From Hyphomonas sp. L-53-1-40 (GTDB lineage Bacteria > Pseudomonadota > Alphaproteobacteria > Caulobacterales > Hyphomonadaceae), in NCBI RefSeq assembly GCF_000682775.1, contig NZ_AWFI01000016.1:124001-188000 (forward strand): DNA of 64,000 nt, read 5' to 3'. Position 1 is the stretch's first letter; the number at the start of each line of letters is the position of its first letter. Under the pieces are notes generated by a model, which was not told the DNA's origin, ran no database searches, and saw nothing but the letters and a program-made list of their open reading frames with translations. Made by a program: the position numbers and the translations under genes. Shown piece by piece: positions 53,749 through 62,660 of the stretch.

Positions 53749-54309
53749 ATGGACGCCGACCTCACAGGCAAACTGCTTATCGCCCTCCCCGGTATCGGCG
53801 ATCCGCGTTTCGCGCGCTCAATTATTCTTATCTGCGCCCACTCTCCCGAATTCGCCATGGGAATTGTACTCAACAAACCAATGGCCGGCCTGACCTTGCC
53901 GCAATTGCTGGAACAGCTCGATGTCCCAGTGGAGATAGACGTATCGGAAGATCTGGTGCTCGATGGCGGCCCGGTGAGCAGTGATCGCGGATTTGTTCTT
54001 CATACTGATGATGTCATCAGTGAGGGTGCCACACTCGAGATCGACGGTACTTTCTGCATGACGGCAACCCGCGACATCCTGCACGCCATAGGAACTCGGG
54101 ACGCGCCAAAGCGCTCAGTTCTCGCACTGGGTTATTCGGGCTGGGGCGCTGGTCAGCTTGAATACGAATTGGCCGAAAATGCTTGGTTGATTGGCGAACC
54201 CGATACGGAACTGGTATTCGGCGAGAGCCACGAGGCCAAATGGGAAGCCGCACTTGGCCATCTGGGTATAGACAGCGGTCGATTACAGATACTGCCTGGA
54301 AACGCCTGA
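53749..54309 (+). CDS. YqgE/AlgH-family protein (DUF179)
   Basis: The 186-residue protein belongs to the DUF179 family, whose function is unclear. It begins LTGKLLIALPGIGDPRFARSIILICAHS and includes GIVLNKPMAGLTLPQLL and LALGYSGWGAGQLEYELAENAW, the usual conserved blocks. Some members are described as regulators (AlgH) and others as structural. Its stop TGA abuts the stop of the convergent EAL gene without a gap (TGATCA). Confidence 0.93.
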   Translation: MDADLTGKLLIALPGIGDPRFARSIILICAHSPEFAMGIVLNKPMAGLTLPQLLEQLDVPVEIDVSEDLVLDGGPVSSDRGFVLHTDDVISEGATLEIDGTFCMTATRDILHAIGTRDAPKRSVLALGYSGWGAGQLEYELAENAWLIGEPDTELVFGESHEAKWEAALGHLGIDSGRLQILPGNA

Positions 54310-55338
54310 TCAATTGTTCAGAAAGGCGATCGCTGCGGCTTCCTCCATCGGACGGGCGAAAGCAAAGCCTTGAGCGTAGTCAAAGCCCAGACTGCGCAGC
54401 TTTGCGGCATCGTCCTTGTGCTCGACGCCTTCCGCCGTTGTCGTCATGTCCAGTCGCGCCGCCAGCAAGGTCAGCGTGCCCAGTATCGTGTCGGTGCGGT
54501 GCTGACCCAGACGGCGCGTGAGGCCATGGTCTACCTTCAGACTATCGGCTGGAAAATCTGCCAACCAGGCGAAAGAAGAATGACCAGTCCCAAAATCATC
54601 CAGCACCAATCCCGCACCCACGGCCTTCAAGGCCATGACAGCCGCAAGCGCGTGGCTTTCGTCGCGGAGCGCAGCTTGTTCCGTCAGTTCGATGCGGATC
54701 GCCTTTTCAGGCAAGTCGTATCCTTGCATCAGCGCCTCCACGAGCGCTGGCAACGTACTGCGCGACAAATCCCGTGCCGTCAAATTCACGTGCATGAAGA
54801 GATCGGATCTGCCGGAAGACTCCCGTAATTTTGAAAGCGTCTCGGCAGAGCGTATCAACATGTTGGACGCGAGGGCTTCATCCTCGTACCGGCTCGGTGG
54901 ATTACGAACTTCGCCATCGTCCCAGCGGGCAAGCGCTTCAAAACCGGCGATATGTCCACTGCCAAGCGAGATAATTGGCTGAAAAACCGGGTAGAGATCG
55001 GGACCCGGCTGCAAGTCCGACGGATCAATCTCCGCAAACTCGTTCCCGGCCAACAGCATGCCGTGCGCGTCTTCTTCACTGATGAAAGCACCCACCAGAT
55101 GAATGTCTGCCCCGCTGGACAGTCTCAAATCGCAACGAACAGGTCCCTCAGATATACTGAATGCCTGCGCCAATCGCCCTCGGCTGAGCCCCTCGAACAT
55201 CTGCTCAATGGCGTCGATCGACCATTGACCGGCCAGATCGGAATGATCGCTACCCTTTGGCGCCTCGATTAGGAGATGCCTGCTGGCAGCATTCCAGTGC
55301 CAACTACCTTGAGGCTGGGTCGACTGATCTGACATCAT
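54310..55338 (-). CDS. EAL-domain cyclic-di-GMP phosphodiesterase
   Basis: EAL proteins hydrolyse the second messenger c-di-GMP. From ATG 55338 this one has 342 residues: an N-terminal part of about 110 residues of unknown fold and the EAL domain. The catalytic residues can be read as GFEALAR, HVNLTARDL, ELTEQ, LDDFGTG, LKVDH, AEGVE and QGFAF, so it is likely active. There is no GGDEF domain. The start is chosen so that the gene follows the GNAT gene by 10 bp; earlier in-frame ATGs at 55389 and 55431 overlap that gene. A c-di-GMP enzyme in a stalked or budding lineage may influence motility or surface attachment. Confidence 0.87.
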   Translation of the reverse strand: MMSDQSTQPQGSWHWNAASRHLLIEAPKGSDHSDLAGQWSIDAIEQMFEGLSRGRLAQAFSISEGPVRCDLRLSSGADIHLVGAFISEEDAHGMLLAGNEFAEIDPSDLQPGPDLYPVFQPIISLGSGHIAGFEALARWDDGEVRNPPSRYEDEALASNMLIRSAETLSKLRESSGRSDLFMHVNLTARDLSRSTLPALVEALMQGYDLPEKAIRIELTEQAALRDESHALAAVMALKAVGAGLVLDDFGTGHSSFAWLADFPADSLKVDHGLTRRLGQHRTDTILGTLTLLAARLDMTTTAEGVEHKDDAAKLRSLGFDYAQGFAFARPMEEAAAIAFLNN

Positions 55339-55348
55339 CTCGTGCAAC

Positions 55349-55918
55349 CTATCGCGAAGCACTGGGCCTGACGAGTGCGAAAAGGACATGGTCGCGGCGT
55401 ACGCCCGCGATCTCGAGATATTCTTTAGCATGTCCCTCTTCCCGAAAGCCGTTTGATTCCAAGACTTTGCGGGAACGCAGGTTTGATGCCAGAATTCCGG
55501 CCTCGACGCGATAAAGATGTAATTCCCGGAATGCCCAGTCGCAGACAGCGCCTACGCCTTCCTGCATCAGTCCCTGCCCCTGATGATCTTGTCCAAGCCA
55601 GTAACCAAGGCTGGCGCTGTTGGCGGGCCAACCACGGACATTGGTCAAGGATACCCCACCGACAAGTTTTCCGTCCTTCAATCGCCGTATCATGAACACG
55701 TAAGCGCGACCGGATTTCCACCCATGCTTCCACGCTTGCAACCGACGCGCCCAATCTGCGCGGGAGTTTGCATCCTTTGGCCACGTCGGCTCCCAGGGTT
55801 GCAGGTGCTTTCGGCTACGCTTGCGAAGGCTGGACCAATCCTCAAAATCCTTCTTGCGCGCAGGCTCAATGACCAGGCGCTTTGAAACAATGACCGTATC
55901 CTTGCGGTGCGCGGCCAT
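55349..55918 (-). CDS. GNAT-family acetyltransferase, RimJ/RimL-like
   Basis: This 189-residue N-acetyltransferase has the acetyl-CoA loop LGQDHQGQGLMQEGVGAVCDWAF and the C-terminal segment HLYRVEAGILASNLRSRKVLESNGFREEG, both typical of the RimJ/RimL branch. The N-terminus is Arg/Lys-rich. The specific substrate (ribosomal protein or small molecule) is unknown. It is 3 bp after thrC. In many relatives an M16 peptidase gene lies between thrC and this gene; here it is absent. Confidence 0.9.
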   Translation of the reverse strand: MAAHRKDTVIVSKRLVIEPARKKDFEDWSSLRKRSRKHLQPWEPTWPKDANSRADWARRLQAWKHGWKSGRAYVFMIRRLKDGKLVGGVSLTNVRGWPANSASLGYWLGQDHQGQGLMQEGVGAVCDWAFRELHLYRVEAGILASNLRSRKVLESNGFREEGHAKEYLEIAGVRRDHVLFALVRPSASR

Positions 55919-55921
55919 GAC

Positions 55922-57301
55922 CTAGTCGGCCAATCGTTCCACGCGCGAGCGCACAGCACCGAGGGTCGGCTCTGCCCGTTCGAACATTTCTTCATTGGAC
56001 ATCACGCCTGTGGCAAAATCTGGCAATCTCGCCTCGCGCCCTGTCGCTTCAAGTACCGTTTCCGGGAACTTGGCGGGTGATGCCGTGGCAAGGACAACCG
56101 TGGCGACGTCCGAATTGGGTGCGAGGCGGGCGACGCGCGTGCCGACGGCGGTGTGAGGACAGATCAGCCAGCTTGTATCGGATTCGAACTGGCGCATCTC
56201 CTCCATCGTGTCTGCATTGCTGACACTTTGCACTCGAATGCCTGAACAGCCCAGTCGGCCCTTGGCTGTCTCGGGCAACTCCGCTTCACCCGCCTGTTTG
56301 AACCGCTCATAGACGCCGCGCACCGCATCGCTGTCGCGACCCGACAGCTCGAACAGGATCCGCTCGAAATTGGACGGAATGGAAATGTCCATGGCCGGGC
56401 TTGGCGTCGCTACGGTCTGACGCTTTGACATGACACCCGAATTGAACAGTCGCAGCAAGGCGTCGTTCTCGTTCACCGCGCAAACAATATCCAACCCGCC
56501 CGGCAACAGTCCGCAACGCGCTGCTACGTATCCAGCCAAGGCGTCACCCATATTTCCACTTGGGACAACAAAGCGGAGTTGCTGACCTGCAAGGGCAGCT
56601 TGAGACGTGGCGTAATACACCATCTGGGCTGCAATTCGCGCCCAGTTGATCGAGTTCACGCCCGACAGGCTTACACGATCAACAAAATCGCGATCTGCGA
56701 AGAGCGATTTCACAATCGTCTGGCACTCGTCAAAGTCGGTATCGAGGGCGAGGTTGAGAACATTGTCCGCACCGGTTGTCGTCATGAACAGACGCTGGAT
56801 GGGAGAGACACGCTCAAATGGGTGCAAGATCACGAGATCGGCATGCTTGGCACCTGCAAACGCAGCCGCGGCCGCGCCTCCTGTATCGCCAGAGGTCGCG
56901 CACATGATCGTCATGCGCCGTCCCGTCTTGCCGAGTACAAGATCATACAGCTGACCAATCAGCTGCATAGCGACGTCCTTGAAGGCGAGGGTCGGGCCGT
57001 GATGTAGCTCCAGGAGCCAGCTGGTCGGACCTGATTGGGTTAGCGGTGTCACCGATTGGTGAGCAAAGGTCGCATAAGCGCGTTCGCACAGGCCCAGCAC
57101 CTCTTCCTGCGTCAGCGTATCGCCCGCAAAGGCCGAAATGACCCGCGCGGCGACCCGGGAATAGGGTTCTCCGGGTTTGGCTGGCTCGATGGAGGGGTAG
57201 GATTCAGGAATGTAGAGGCCACCATCCGGCGCAAGCCCGGCCAGGCACGCTCCGATGAAATCAACGGGCTCAGACTGCCCTCGTGTGGAAATATACTTCA
57301 T
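55922..57301 (-). CDS. thrC: Threonine synthase
   Basis: ThrC converts O-phosphohomoserine to threonine with PLP. From ATG 57301 it has 459 residues, the longer type II form. The PLP-Lys is in GPTLAFKDVAMQ, ATSGDTGGAA is the phosphate-binding loop, and MKYISTRG is the standard start. It overlaps surf1 by 4 bp (57298-57301). A longer in-frame extension to 57391 is not supported by family residues. The cox-surf1-thrC arrangement is common in alphaproteobacteria. Confidence 0.96.
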   Translation of the reverse strand: MKYISTRGQSEPVDFIGACLAGLAPDGGLYIPESYPSIEPAKPGEPYSRVAARVISAFAGDTLTQEEVLGLCERAYATFAHQSVTPLTQSGPTSWLLELHHGPTLAFKDVAMQLIGQLYDLVLGKTGRRMTIMCATSGDTGGAAAAAFAGAKHADLVILHPFERVSPIQRLFMTTTGADNVLNLALDTDFDECQTIVKSLFADRDFVDRVSLSGVNSINWARIAAQMVYYATSQAALAGQQLRFVVPSGNMGDALAGYVAARCGLLPGGLDIVCAVNENDALLRLFNSGVMSKRQTVATPSPAMDISIPSNFERILFELSGRDSDAVRGVYERFKQAGEAELPETAKGRLGCSGIRVQSVSNADTMEEMRQFESDTSWLICPHTAVGTRVARLAPNSDVATVVLATASPAKFPETVLEATGREARLPDFATGVMSNEEMFERAEPTLGAVRSRVERLAD

Positions 57302-57990
57302 TCCCCGTCCCTTCTGCGAAGCCGCAACCGACCCTTTTGATAATGGAAGGCCAGATACACACCCAACAGCGCCATGGCGAGCCCCCACCATGTGATCGCA
57401 TATCCGAAATGCCGCTGTGGCGGCAGGTCATCATCCATGCGCAATCGCGCAAACGGATTTGGCCCAGCCATTGCGCGACTATTTTCAACCAGCCGCAACG
57501 ACTGGGGCTCGAATGCTTCCGGCACCACGCGCTCGGCGACATCCCCCGGCAAAAGATCTGCGAGATCATCAATACTGTAGGCGTAGAAAACACCTGCCTC
57601 CGGCGCGTCGGGGCTCGCGAAGGCATTGCGGCTGCCGGGTGTCTTGTAGATCCCTCGCGCCGAGAAATTCAGATTGGTCCCGCATTCGGGCCCCTGACAG
57701 GGCGTTGGCGGCTCGACCTGATAGAGAAGTTCGATAGTCGTGAAGACGACCCGTTCGCCTTCATCAATCGCCACGACGCGTCGCCACGACGATGCACCGT
57801 CGGCATAGGCATAGACCATGGCTTCACTGCCCGGCACGACCCGACCTTCCAGGCTCACCCAGTTTGGCTCTGTTTCATCCAATGTCATCTTCGCGCTGAA
57901 CCGATCATATTGCCAGTTCCCCAGCATGACGAGGATCGCAAGCGATACCACTGTAAACAGGGTCAAAACGGGATAGGGGCGAAAGCGCAT
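57298..57990 (-). CDS. SURF1-family cytochrome oxidase assembly factor
   Basis: SURF1 helps insert heme a into cytochrome oxidase. The 230-residue protein has a membrane helix at each end (VLTLFTVVSLAILVMLGNWQ and ITWWGLAMALLGVYLAFHY) with a periplasmic domain between. The GNWQYDR segment resembles the family's GxWQ start and HFGYAITWW the conserved end. The N-terminal part of the domain is shorter than in eukaryotic forms. A terminator separates it from ctaE, and it overlaps thrC. Confidence 0.92.
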   Translation of the reverse strand: MRFRPYPVLTLFTVVSLAILVMLGNWQYDRFSAKMTLDETEPNWVSLEGRVVPGSEAMVYAYADGASSWRRVVAIDEGERVVFTTIELLYQVEPPTPCQGPECGTNLNFSARGIYKTPGSRNAFASPDAPEAGVFYAYSIDDLADLLPGDVAERVVPEAFEPQSLRLVENSRAMAGPNPFARLRMDDDLPPQRHFGYAITWWGLAMALLGVYLAFHYQKGRLRLRRRDGE

Positions 57991-58011
57991 TGGCGTGTCC
58001 GAAAGGTCCTG

Positions 58012-58045
58012 AAAAAAGGCCCGCCAGGCTGTGCGCCGGCGGGCC
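58012..58045 (-). terminator. Terminator after ctaE
   Basis: On the minus strand GGCCCGCC pairs with GGCGGGCC (58038-58045 with 58018-58025) and is followed by six T residues. It closes the ctaC-to-ctaE unit, leaving surf1-thrC to start from another promoter or by read-through. Confidence 0.9.
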
Positions 58046-58076
58046 TGTTAATTAAGCTACGATGGCCGGTGGCGAT

Positions 58077-58949
58077 CTATCCGCCATAAACTAGGAATGG
58101 CACGACATAAACGAAGGCAAACAGGAACAGCCAGACCACGTCAACGAAGTGCCAGTACCAAGCCGCAAATTCGAAACCGAGATGCTTCTCTGCGCTCATG
58201 CCGCCCATCAACAGACGGATCAAGCAGACTGCGAGGAAGATCGTACCGATCACGACGTGCGCGCCATGGAAGCCGGTCGCCATGAAGAAGGCGGAGCCAT
58301 AAAGCGTGCCGTCAAAGGTGAAGGCCGCATGGCTGTACTCGTAGGCCTGCAGCAGGGTGAACACCATGCCGAGCAGCACCGTAAAGACGAGGCCAAGCTT
58401 GGCGCCGGCACGGTCATTGTGCTGCAGCGCGTGGTGCGCCCAAGTGACCGTCGTCCCCGACAGCAAAAGGATCAGCGTGTTGATCAGCGGCAGGTGGAAC
58501 GGGTCAAAGGTCTCGACGCCAACTGGTGGCCAATCTGCAAACCGCGACAGGCCGTCGGCGTATAGCGCGTTGGCCGAATCCCATGTCTCACCGACACGCG
58601 CACTTTCAAAGATGGCGAATTCGAAGAAGCTCCAGAACCAGCCGACAAAGAACATCACCTCAGACGCGATAAACAGGATCATGCCGTAACGCAGGCCGAT
58701 CTGAACGACAGGCGTGTGGTCGCCAATGCCGCCTTCCTTGATGACTTCGCGCCACCAGCCGAACATTACCCACATGACCATCGCCAAGCCTACTGCCAGC
58801 AGCCACCAGGTTCCGGCTTCGAGGCCAAACAGGCCTTTCATATAGGTAACACCACCGAGCGCGGTAACGACTACCGACAATGACCCCAGCAGTGGCCAGG
58901 GAGACGGATTGACGAGATGGAAATCGTGTTTGACTTCGTCGTGAGCCAT
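58077..58949 (-). CDS. ctaE: Cytochrome c oxidase subunit III
   Basis: Subunit III stabilises the aa3-type oxidase in the inner membrane. The 290-residue protein has seven helices. Typical segments are [62 protein letters not shown] and [17 protein letters not shown]. It follows ctaG by 77 bp. A 13-residue part of the N-terminus (MAHDEVKH) is charged. Confidence 0.97.
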   Translation of the reverse strand: MAHDEVKHDFHLVNPSPWPLLGSLSVVVTALGGVTYMKGLFGLEAGTWWLLAVGLAMVMWVMFGWWREVIKEGGIGDHTPVVQIGLRYGMILFIASEVMFFVGWFWSFFEFAIFESARVGETWDSANALYADGLSRFADWPPVGVETFDPFHLPLINTLILLLSGTTVTWAHHALQHNDRAGAKLGLVFTVLLGMVFTLLQAYEYSHAAFTFDGTLYGSAFFMATGFHGAHVVIGTIFLAVCLIRLLMGGMSAEKHLGFEFAAWYWHFVDVVWLFLFAFVYVVPFLVYGG

Positions 58950-59026
58950 GGCCCTTTTGACCCCTCTAAAAAATCACATGAATCAGAGCGCTCTTTAGAC
59001 CGCTCCGGCCTGTATGTGCAACTGCA

Positions 59027-59605
59027 TCAGCCGGCATTGGCTGAATTCGCCGCACCCTTCTGGGCGGCTTTTTTCTCGCCCGAATAGCTGGAACTGTCAA
59101 AAAACGTGTAGCTGAGCGTGATCGTCTCCAGGGATTTAGCCACCCGGTCCTCAAGCATGTCTGCAGAAACGAAATAGACGATCGGCAGTTTCTTCGTTTC
59201 GCCAGGTGCAACGACCCGTTCTTCAAAGCAGAAACACTCAAGCTTGTTGAAGTAGAGACCCGCATAGTGCGGCGTCACATTATAGCTCGCAATAACACGG
59301 ATTTCCTCATCTGTTGGATTGGAAACCTCATAAAAGGCCAAGCCATGCTGGCCAAGCTTCAATGTCTGCGTTGTCTGTAGCGGATGGAAGATCAGCGGCG
59401 TATCAGCGACATTGGCGTCGAAACGCACCATCACTTCCTGTTCGACCATCTTCTCCGGGGCCGCCGTGGCAATGCGTGTCGTGCCCCCAAAGCCCGTCAC
59501 CTTGCAGAAGGTGTCGTACAGCGGGTCCGCTGCGAAACCGAGCCCGAGCATGCCTGTGAAAACGCCCAGCGAAACAAGTGCTACCTTCGTGTTCGACAGC
59601 TTCAT
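59027..59605 (-). CDS. ctaG: Cytochrome oxidase copper chaperone CtaG/Cox11
   Basis: Cox11 delivers copper to the CuB site of subunit I. The 192-residue protein has one N-terminal membrane helix and a periplasmic immunoglobulin-like domain. The copper-binding motif is CFCFEE, preceded by FNKLE. YDTFCKVTGFGGTT is the other hallmark. The C-terminal tail is Lys/Ala-rich. It overlaps the upstream small-protein gene by 4 bp, so coupling is likely. Confidence 0.96.
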   Translation of the reverse strand: MKLSNTKVALVSLGVFTGMLGLGFAADPLYDTFCKVTGFGGTTRIATAAPEKMVEQEVMVRFDANVADTPLIFHPLQTTQTLKLGQHGLAFYEVSNPTDEEIRVIASYNVTPHYAGLYFNKLECFCFEERVVAPGETKKLPIVYFVSADMLEDRVAKSLETITLSYTFFDSSSYSGEKKAAQKGAANSANAG

Positions 59606-59916
59606 GGTTCGCCCTCTTCCGGTCGCGTTTCGTCGATTGGTGTCAGATTTGGTGGGGGTGCCGCCTGATCCGGCGTCATGCCCTCGGGCAGATCATTGAT
59701 GCGCTCACCTTTGTCATCGACTGAATAATAAAAGCCACTCTGGCTCAAATCGGATGACGACAAGCGGATAAAAGTGACAACGCCCACGAGAATCACAAAG
59801 CCTGCAAGTGCCAAACCTAACCAGAGATTCCGGCTTTTGCGGGCGCGCAATTCCGCCTCTTCCGGCGTGTAGGCGTCGGTGAATTCACCGGCATATTTCT
59901 CTTTTTCGTCAGACAA
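59602..59916 (-). CDS. Small membrane protein of the cytochrome oxidase operon (CoxF-like)
   Basis: The 104-residue product has one central helix (LWLGLALAGFVILVGVVTFIRL), an acidic N-terminus with EEAELRARKSRN before the helix, and a proline-rich tail. Such small single-pass proteins, often called CoxF, occur between ctaB and ctaG in alphaproteobacteria. The assignment is by position and topology. It overlaps ctaG by 4 bp and follows ctaB by 1 bp. Confidence 0.75.
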   Translation of the reverse strand: MSDEKEKYAGEFTDAYTPEEAELRARKSRNLWLGLALAGFVILVGVVTFIRLSSSDLSQSGFYYSVDDKGERINDLPEGMTPDQAAPPPNLTPIDETRPEEGEP

Positions 59917-59917
59917 A

Positions 59918-60871
59918 TCAGGCCCCTCCTACAGGGAAGTGCAAACCTGCGGCATGCTCAACAATCAGGGCCGCGAAGACGAGGAACAAGTACAGGATGG
60001 AAAAGAAGAACATGCTGCGCGCGAGTTTCATGTCGGCAGCGCTAGCTCCGGCGTCGCCCGCCCTCGAGCGCCAAACACGGACTGCGTAACCCAGGAAGAC
60101 GAGCCCCAGAGCCAACGTAACCAAGCCATAAATCCACCCGCCAAGACCGGTTGCAACCGGAAGCAATGCGAGCGGCACGAGCAAGATCGTGTAAAGCAGT
60201 ATCTGGTTTCGCGTTGCTTTTGCGCCATGCGTTACAGGCAACATGGGAACACCGGCCTTCTCATACTCGCCATGTGCCAACAAGCTGAGCGCCCAGAAGT
60301 GCGGCGGCGTCCAGAAGAAGATAATCGCGAACAGTATCCACGCGTCGACAGGTGTGTTGCCTGTGACCGCCGCCCATCCGATTACAGGCGGAAACGCGCC
60401 CGCGCCGCCGCCAATGACGATGTTCTGAGGCGTCGAACGTTTGAGCCACATCGTGTAGATGACCCCGTAGTAGAATATCGAGAATGCCAGGAGCGCAGCG
60501 GCCAACCAATTAGAGGCGAGCCACATGAGCAGAACCGATACGCCGCTCATAATAAGGCCCATGGCGAGGGCCTCCTCCTTTGGCACAGCGCCCGATGGAA
60601 CTGGCCTTGTCGATGTACGCGTCATGATCTGGTCGATATCGGCATCGTACCACATATTGATCGCGCCAGCCGCGCCCGATCCGAGCGCAATGGCCAGTGT
60701 CGCTATCGCTGCCATGACCGGGTTGATCGGCACACCGGTAACGCCGACGGCAGCGATCAGACCCGCAATCGCGGTGAACACAACCAGCATCATGATGCGC
60801 GGCTTCAGCAGCTGCACATAGTCGCCTGCGGTCGCGTAGCGTTTCGTTTGCGATGCACTCATGTCGGTCAT
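59918..60871 (-). CDS. ctaB: Protoheme IX farnesyltransferase (heme O synthase)
   Basis: CtaB adds a farnesyl group to heme b, giving heme o for the oxidase. The 317-residue UbiA-type protein has nine helices and the Asp-rich motifs NMWYDADIDQIMTRTSTRPVPSG. The segment PPHFWALSLL and the N-terminal LLKPRIMMLVVFTAIAG are diagnostic. The start is ATG 60871; a second ATG lies three codons later. A stem-loop lies between ctaD and ctaB (60900-60927). Confidence 0.96.
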   Translation of the reverse strand: MTDMSASQTKRYATAGDYVQLLKPRIMMLVVFTAIAGLIAAVGVTGVPINPVMAAIATLAIALGSGAAGAINMWYDADIDQIMTRTSTRPVPSGAVPKEEALAMGLIMSGVSVLLMWLASNWLAAALLAFSIFYYGVIYTMWLKRSTPQNIVIGGGAGAFPPVIGWAAVTGNTPVDAWILFAIIFFWTPPHFWALSLLAHGEYEKAGVPMLPVTHGAKATRNQILLYTILLVPLALLPVATGLGGWIYGLVTLALGLVFLGYAVRVWRSRAGDAGASAADMKLARSMFFFSILYLFLVFAALIVEHAAGLHFPVGGA

Positions 60872-60899
60872 GATCTCTGTCGGGTCCCTTCAAGCGAAA

Positions 60900-60927
60900 C
60901 GGCCCAAGCGCATCTTGCGCCGGGCCG
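60900..60927 (-). terminator. Stem-loop between ctaD and ctaB
   Basis: CGGCCC and GCGCA on one side pair with TGCGC and GGGCCG on the other, around a TCT loop, with a small bulge. Only three T residues follow on the minus strand, so partial termination or transcript processing is more likely than full stop. Confidence 0.45.
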
Positions 60928-60975
60928 CCTCGGTTTTTCAGACTGTCTGGAAGGCCGGGCCCTTCCTTTTGGCTG

Positions 60976-62640
60976 TTAGTGGCCGCCTTTATTGGACACG
61001 TGCGGCAGCTCGTTGAACTGGTGGAATGGCGGCGGCGAAGGCAGCGTCCATTCCAGCGTCGTGGCACCCTCGCCCCATGGATTGGCTTCACCCTTGCGAC
61101 GGCGGATCATGGCTTCGACGAGGCCGACGAAGAAGATCAGTGTCGCCACAAGCGTGATCGCGTACCCGATCGACGACCACATGTGCCAGGTGGCAAAGCC
61201 GTCAGCATAGTCAATGTAGCGGCGTGGCATGCCCTGCAGGCCCAGGAAATGCTGCGGGAAGAACAATACGTTCGATCCGATGAACATCAGCCAGAAGTGC
61301 AGGCCGCCGATCATGCCATTATACTTGATGCCGAACATCTTCTCGAACCAATAATACCAACCTGCGAAGAGGCCGAACACGGCGCCAAGCGACAGCACGT
61401 AGTGGAAGTGCGCGACGACGTAATAGGTGTCGTGCAGGGCGTGGTCGATACCGGCGTTAGCCAAGACCACACCGGTAACACCGCCCACAGTGAAGAGGAA
61501 GATGAAGCCAATCGCCCAGAGCATCGGGACCGTGAAGTCGATGGACCCGCCCCACATGGTCGCGATCCAAGAGAAGATCTTGATACCCGTCGGAACGGCG
61601 ATCACCATCGTGGCCGCAACGAAGTAGGCTTTCAGATCCACATCCATACCGACTGTGTACATGTGGTGTGCCCACACAACGAAGCCGATCACCCCGATGG
61701 AGACCATGGCGTAGGCCATACCAAGATAGCCAAAGATCGGTTTCTTGGAGAAGGTCGACACGATGTGGCTGACGATGCCGAAGGCCGGCAGGATCATGAT
61801 GTAGACTTCAGGGTGACCAAAGAACCAGAACAGATGCTGGAACATGATCGGGTCACCACCACCCGCAGGTGCGAAGAATTGCGATCCGAAGTTACGGTCG
61901 GTCAACAGCATGGTCAGCGCGGCAGCAAGCACCGGCAGCGACAGCAGCAGCAGGACGGCCGTGATGAGCACGCCCCAAGCGAACAGCGGCATCTTGTGCA
62001 TGGTCATGCCAGGCGCGCGCATGTTCAGAATGGTCACGATGAAATTGATGGCGCCGAGGATCGACGCGATACCCGCCGTATGCAGCGACAGGATGAGCAC
62101 ATCCATTGCCGGACCGGGATGGCCCGTGGTGGACGACAGTGGCGGATAAAGCACCCAGCCACCTCCGAACCCGTCGCCGGGTCCACCCGGAACCGTCATC
62201 GAGATACAGGCCAGCACAAAAGCTGCAACTGTAAGCCAGAACGAGATGTTGTTCATGCGCGGGAAGGCCATGTCTGGCGCGCCGATCATCAACGGAACGA
62301 ACCAGTTTCCAAAGCCACCAATGAGCGCCGGCATCACCATGAAGAAGATCATGATCAGACCGTGATAGGTGATCACAGTGTTATAAAAATGCTTGGCATT
62401 TTGAATGGCCACGTCGCCTTCACCAGCAACGAATTGTGTCATCACTCCGATACCCGGCTCAGCAAGTTCCCAACGAATCAGGCCAGACAGCGTGTATCCC
62501 ACGACCCCCGCGATCAGCGCGAAGATCAGGTATAGCGTCCCGATATCCTTGTGATTGGTCGAAAACAGCCAGCGCGTAAAGAAGCCGGGCTTGTGATCGT
62601 GTGAGTCGTGATGGTCGATGGCCACTTCATCCATAGGCAT
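60976..62640 (-). CDS. ctaD: Cytochrome c oxidase subunit I
   Basis: Subunit I carries heme a and the heme a3-CuB centre where oxygen is reduced. The 554-residue protein has twelve helices. The motifs [11 protein letters not shown] (CuB His and cross-linked Tyr), WAHHMYTVG (CuB histidines), [18 protein letters not shown]-like (here [18 protein letters not shown]) and the proton-channel region are intact. An N-terminal extension [20 protein letters not shown] is His-rich. It is 20 bp after ctaC. Confidence 0.98.
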   Translation of the reverse strand: MPMDEVAIDHHDSHDHKPGFFTRWLFSTNHKDIGTLYLIFALIAGVVGYTLSGLIRWELAEPGIGVMTQFVAGEGDVAIQNAKHFYNTVITYHGLIMIFFMVMPALIGGFGNWFVPLMIGAPDMAFPRMNNISFWLTVAAFVLACISMTVPGGPGDGFGGGWVLYPPLSSTTGHPGPAMDVLILSLHTAGIASILGAINFIVTILNMRAPGMTMHKMPLFAWGVLITAVLLLLSLPVLAAALTMLLTDRNFGSQFFAPAGGGDPIMFQHLFWFFGHPEVYIMILPAFGIVSHIVSTFSKKPIFGYLGMAYAMVSIGVIGFVVWAHHMYTVGMDVDLKAYFVAATMVIAVPTGIKIFSWIATMWGGSIDFTVPMLWAIGFIFLFTVGGVTGVVLANAGIDHALHDTYYVVAHFHYVLSLGAVFGLFAGWYYWFEKMFGIKYNGMIGGLHFWLMFIGSNVLFFPQHFLGLQGMPRRYIDYADGFATWHMWSSIGYAITLVATLIFFVGLVEAMIRRRKGEANPWGEGATTLEWTLPSPPPFHQFNELPHVSNKGGH

Positions 62641-62660
62641 GGCGTGTCACTCTTCCCTAA

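Noticed and set aside
59879-60979. A 366-codon plus-strand frame opposite ctaB
   Set aside because: Antisense shadow of ctaB with low-complexity Arg-rich sequence and no ribosome-binding site.
60979-62535. A 518-codon open frame on the plus strand opposite ctaD
   Set aside because: It is the antisense of a highly conserved gene, rich in Arg, His and Glu with no domain, and arises from the codon bias of ctaD.
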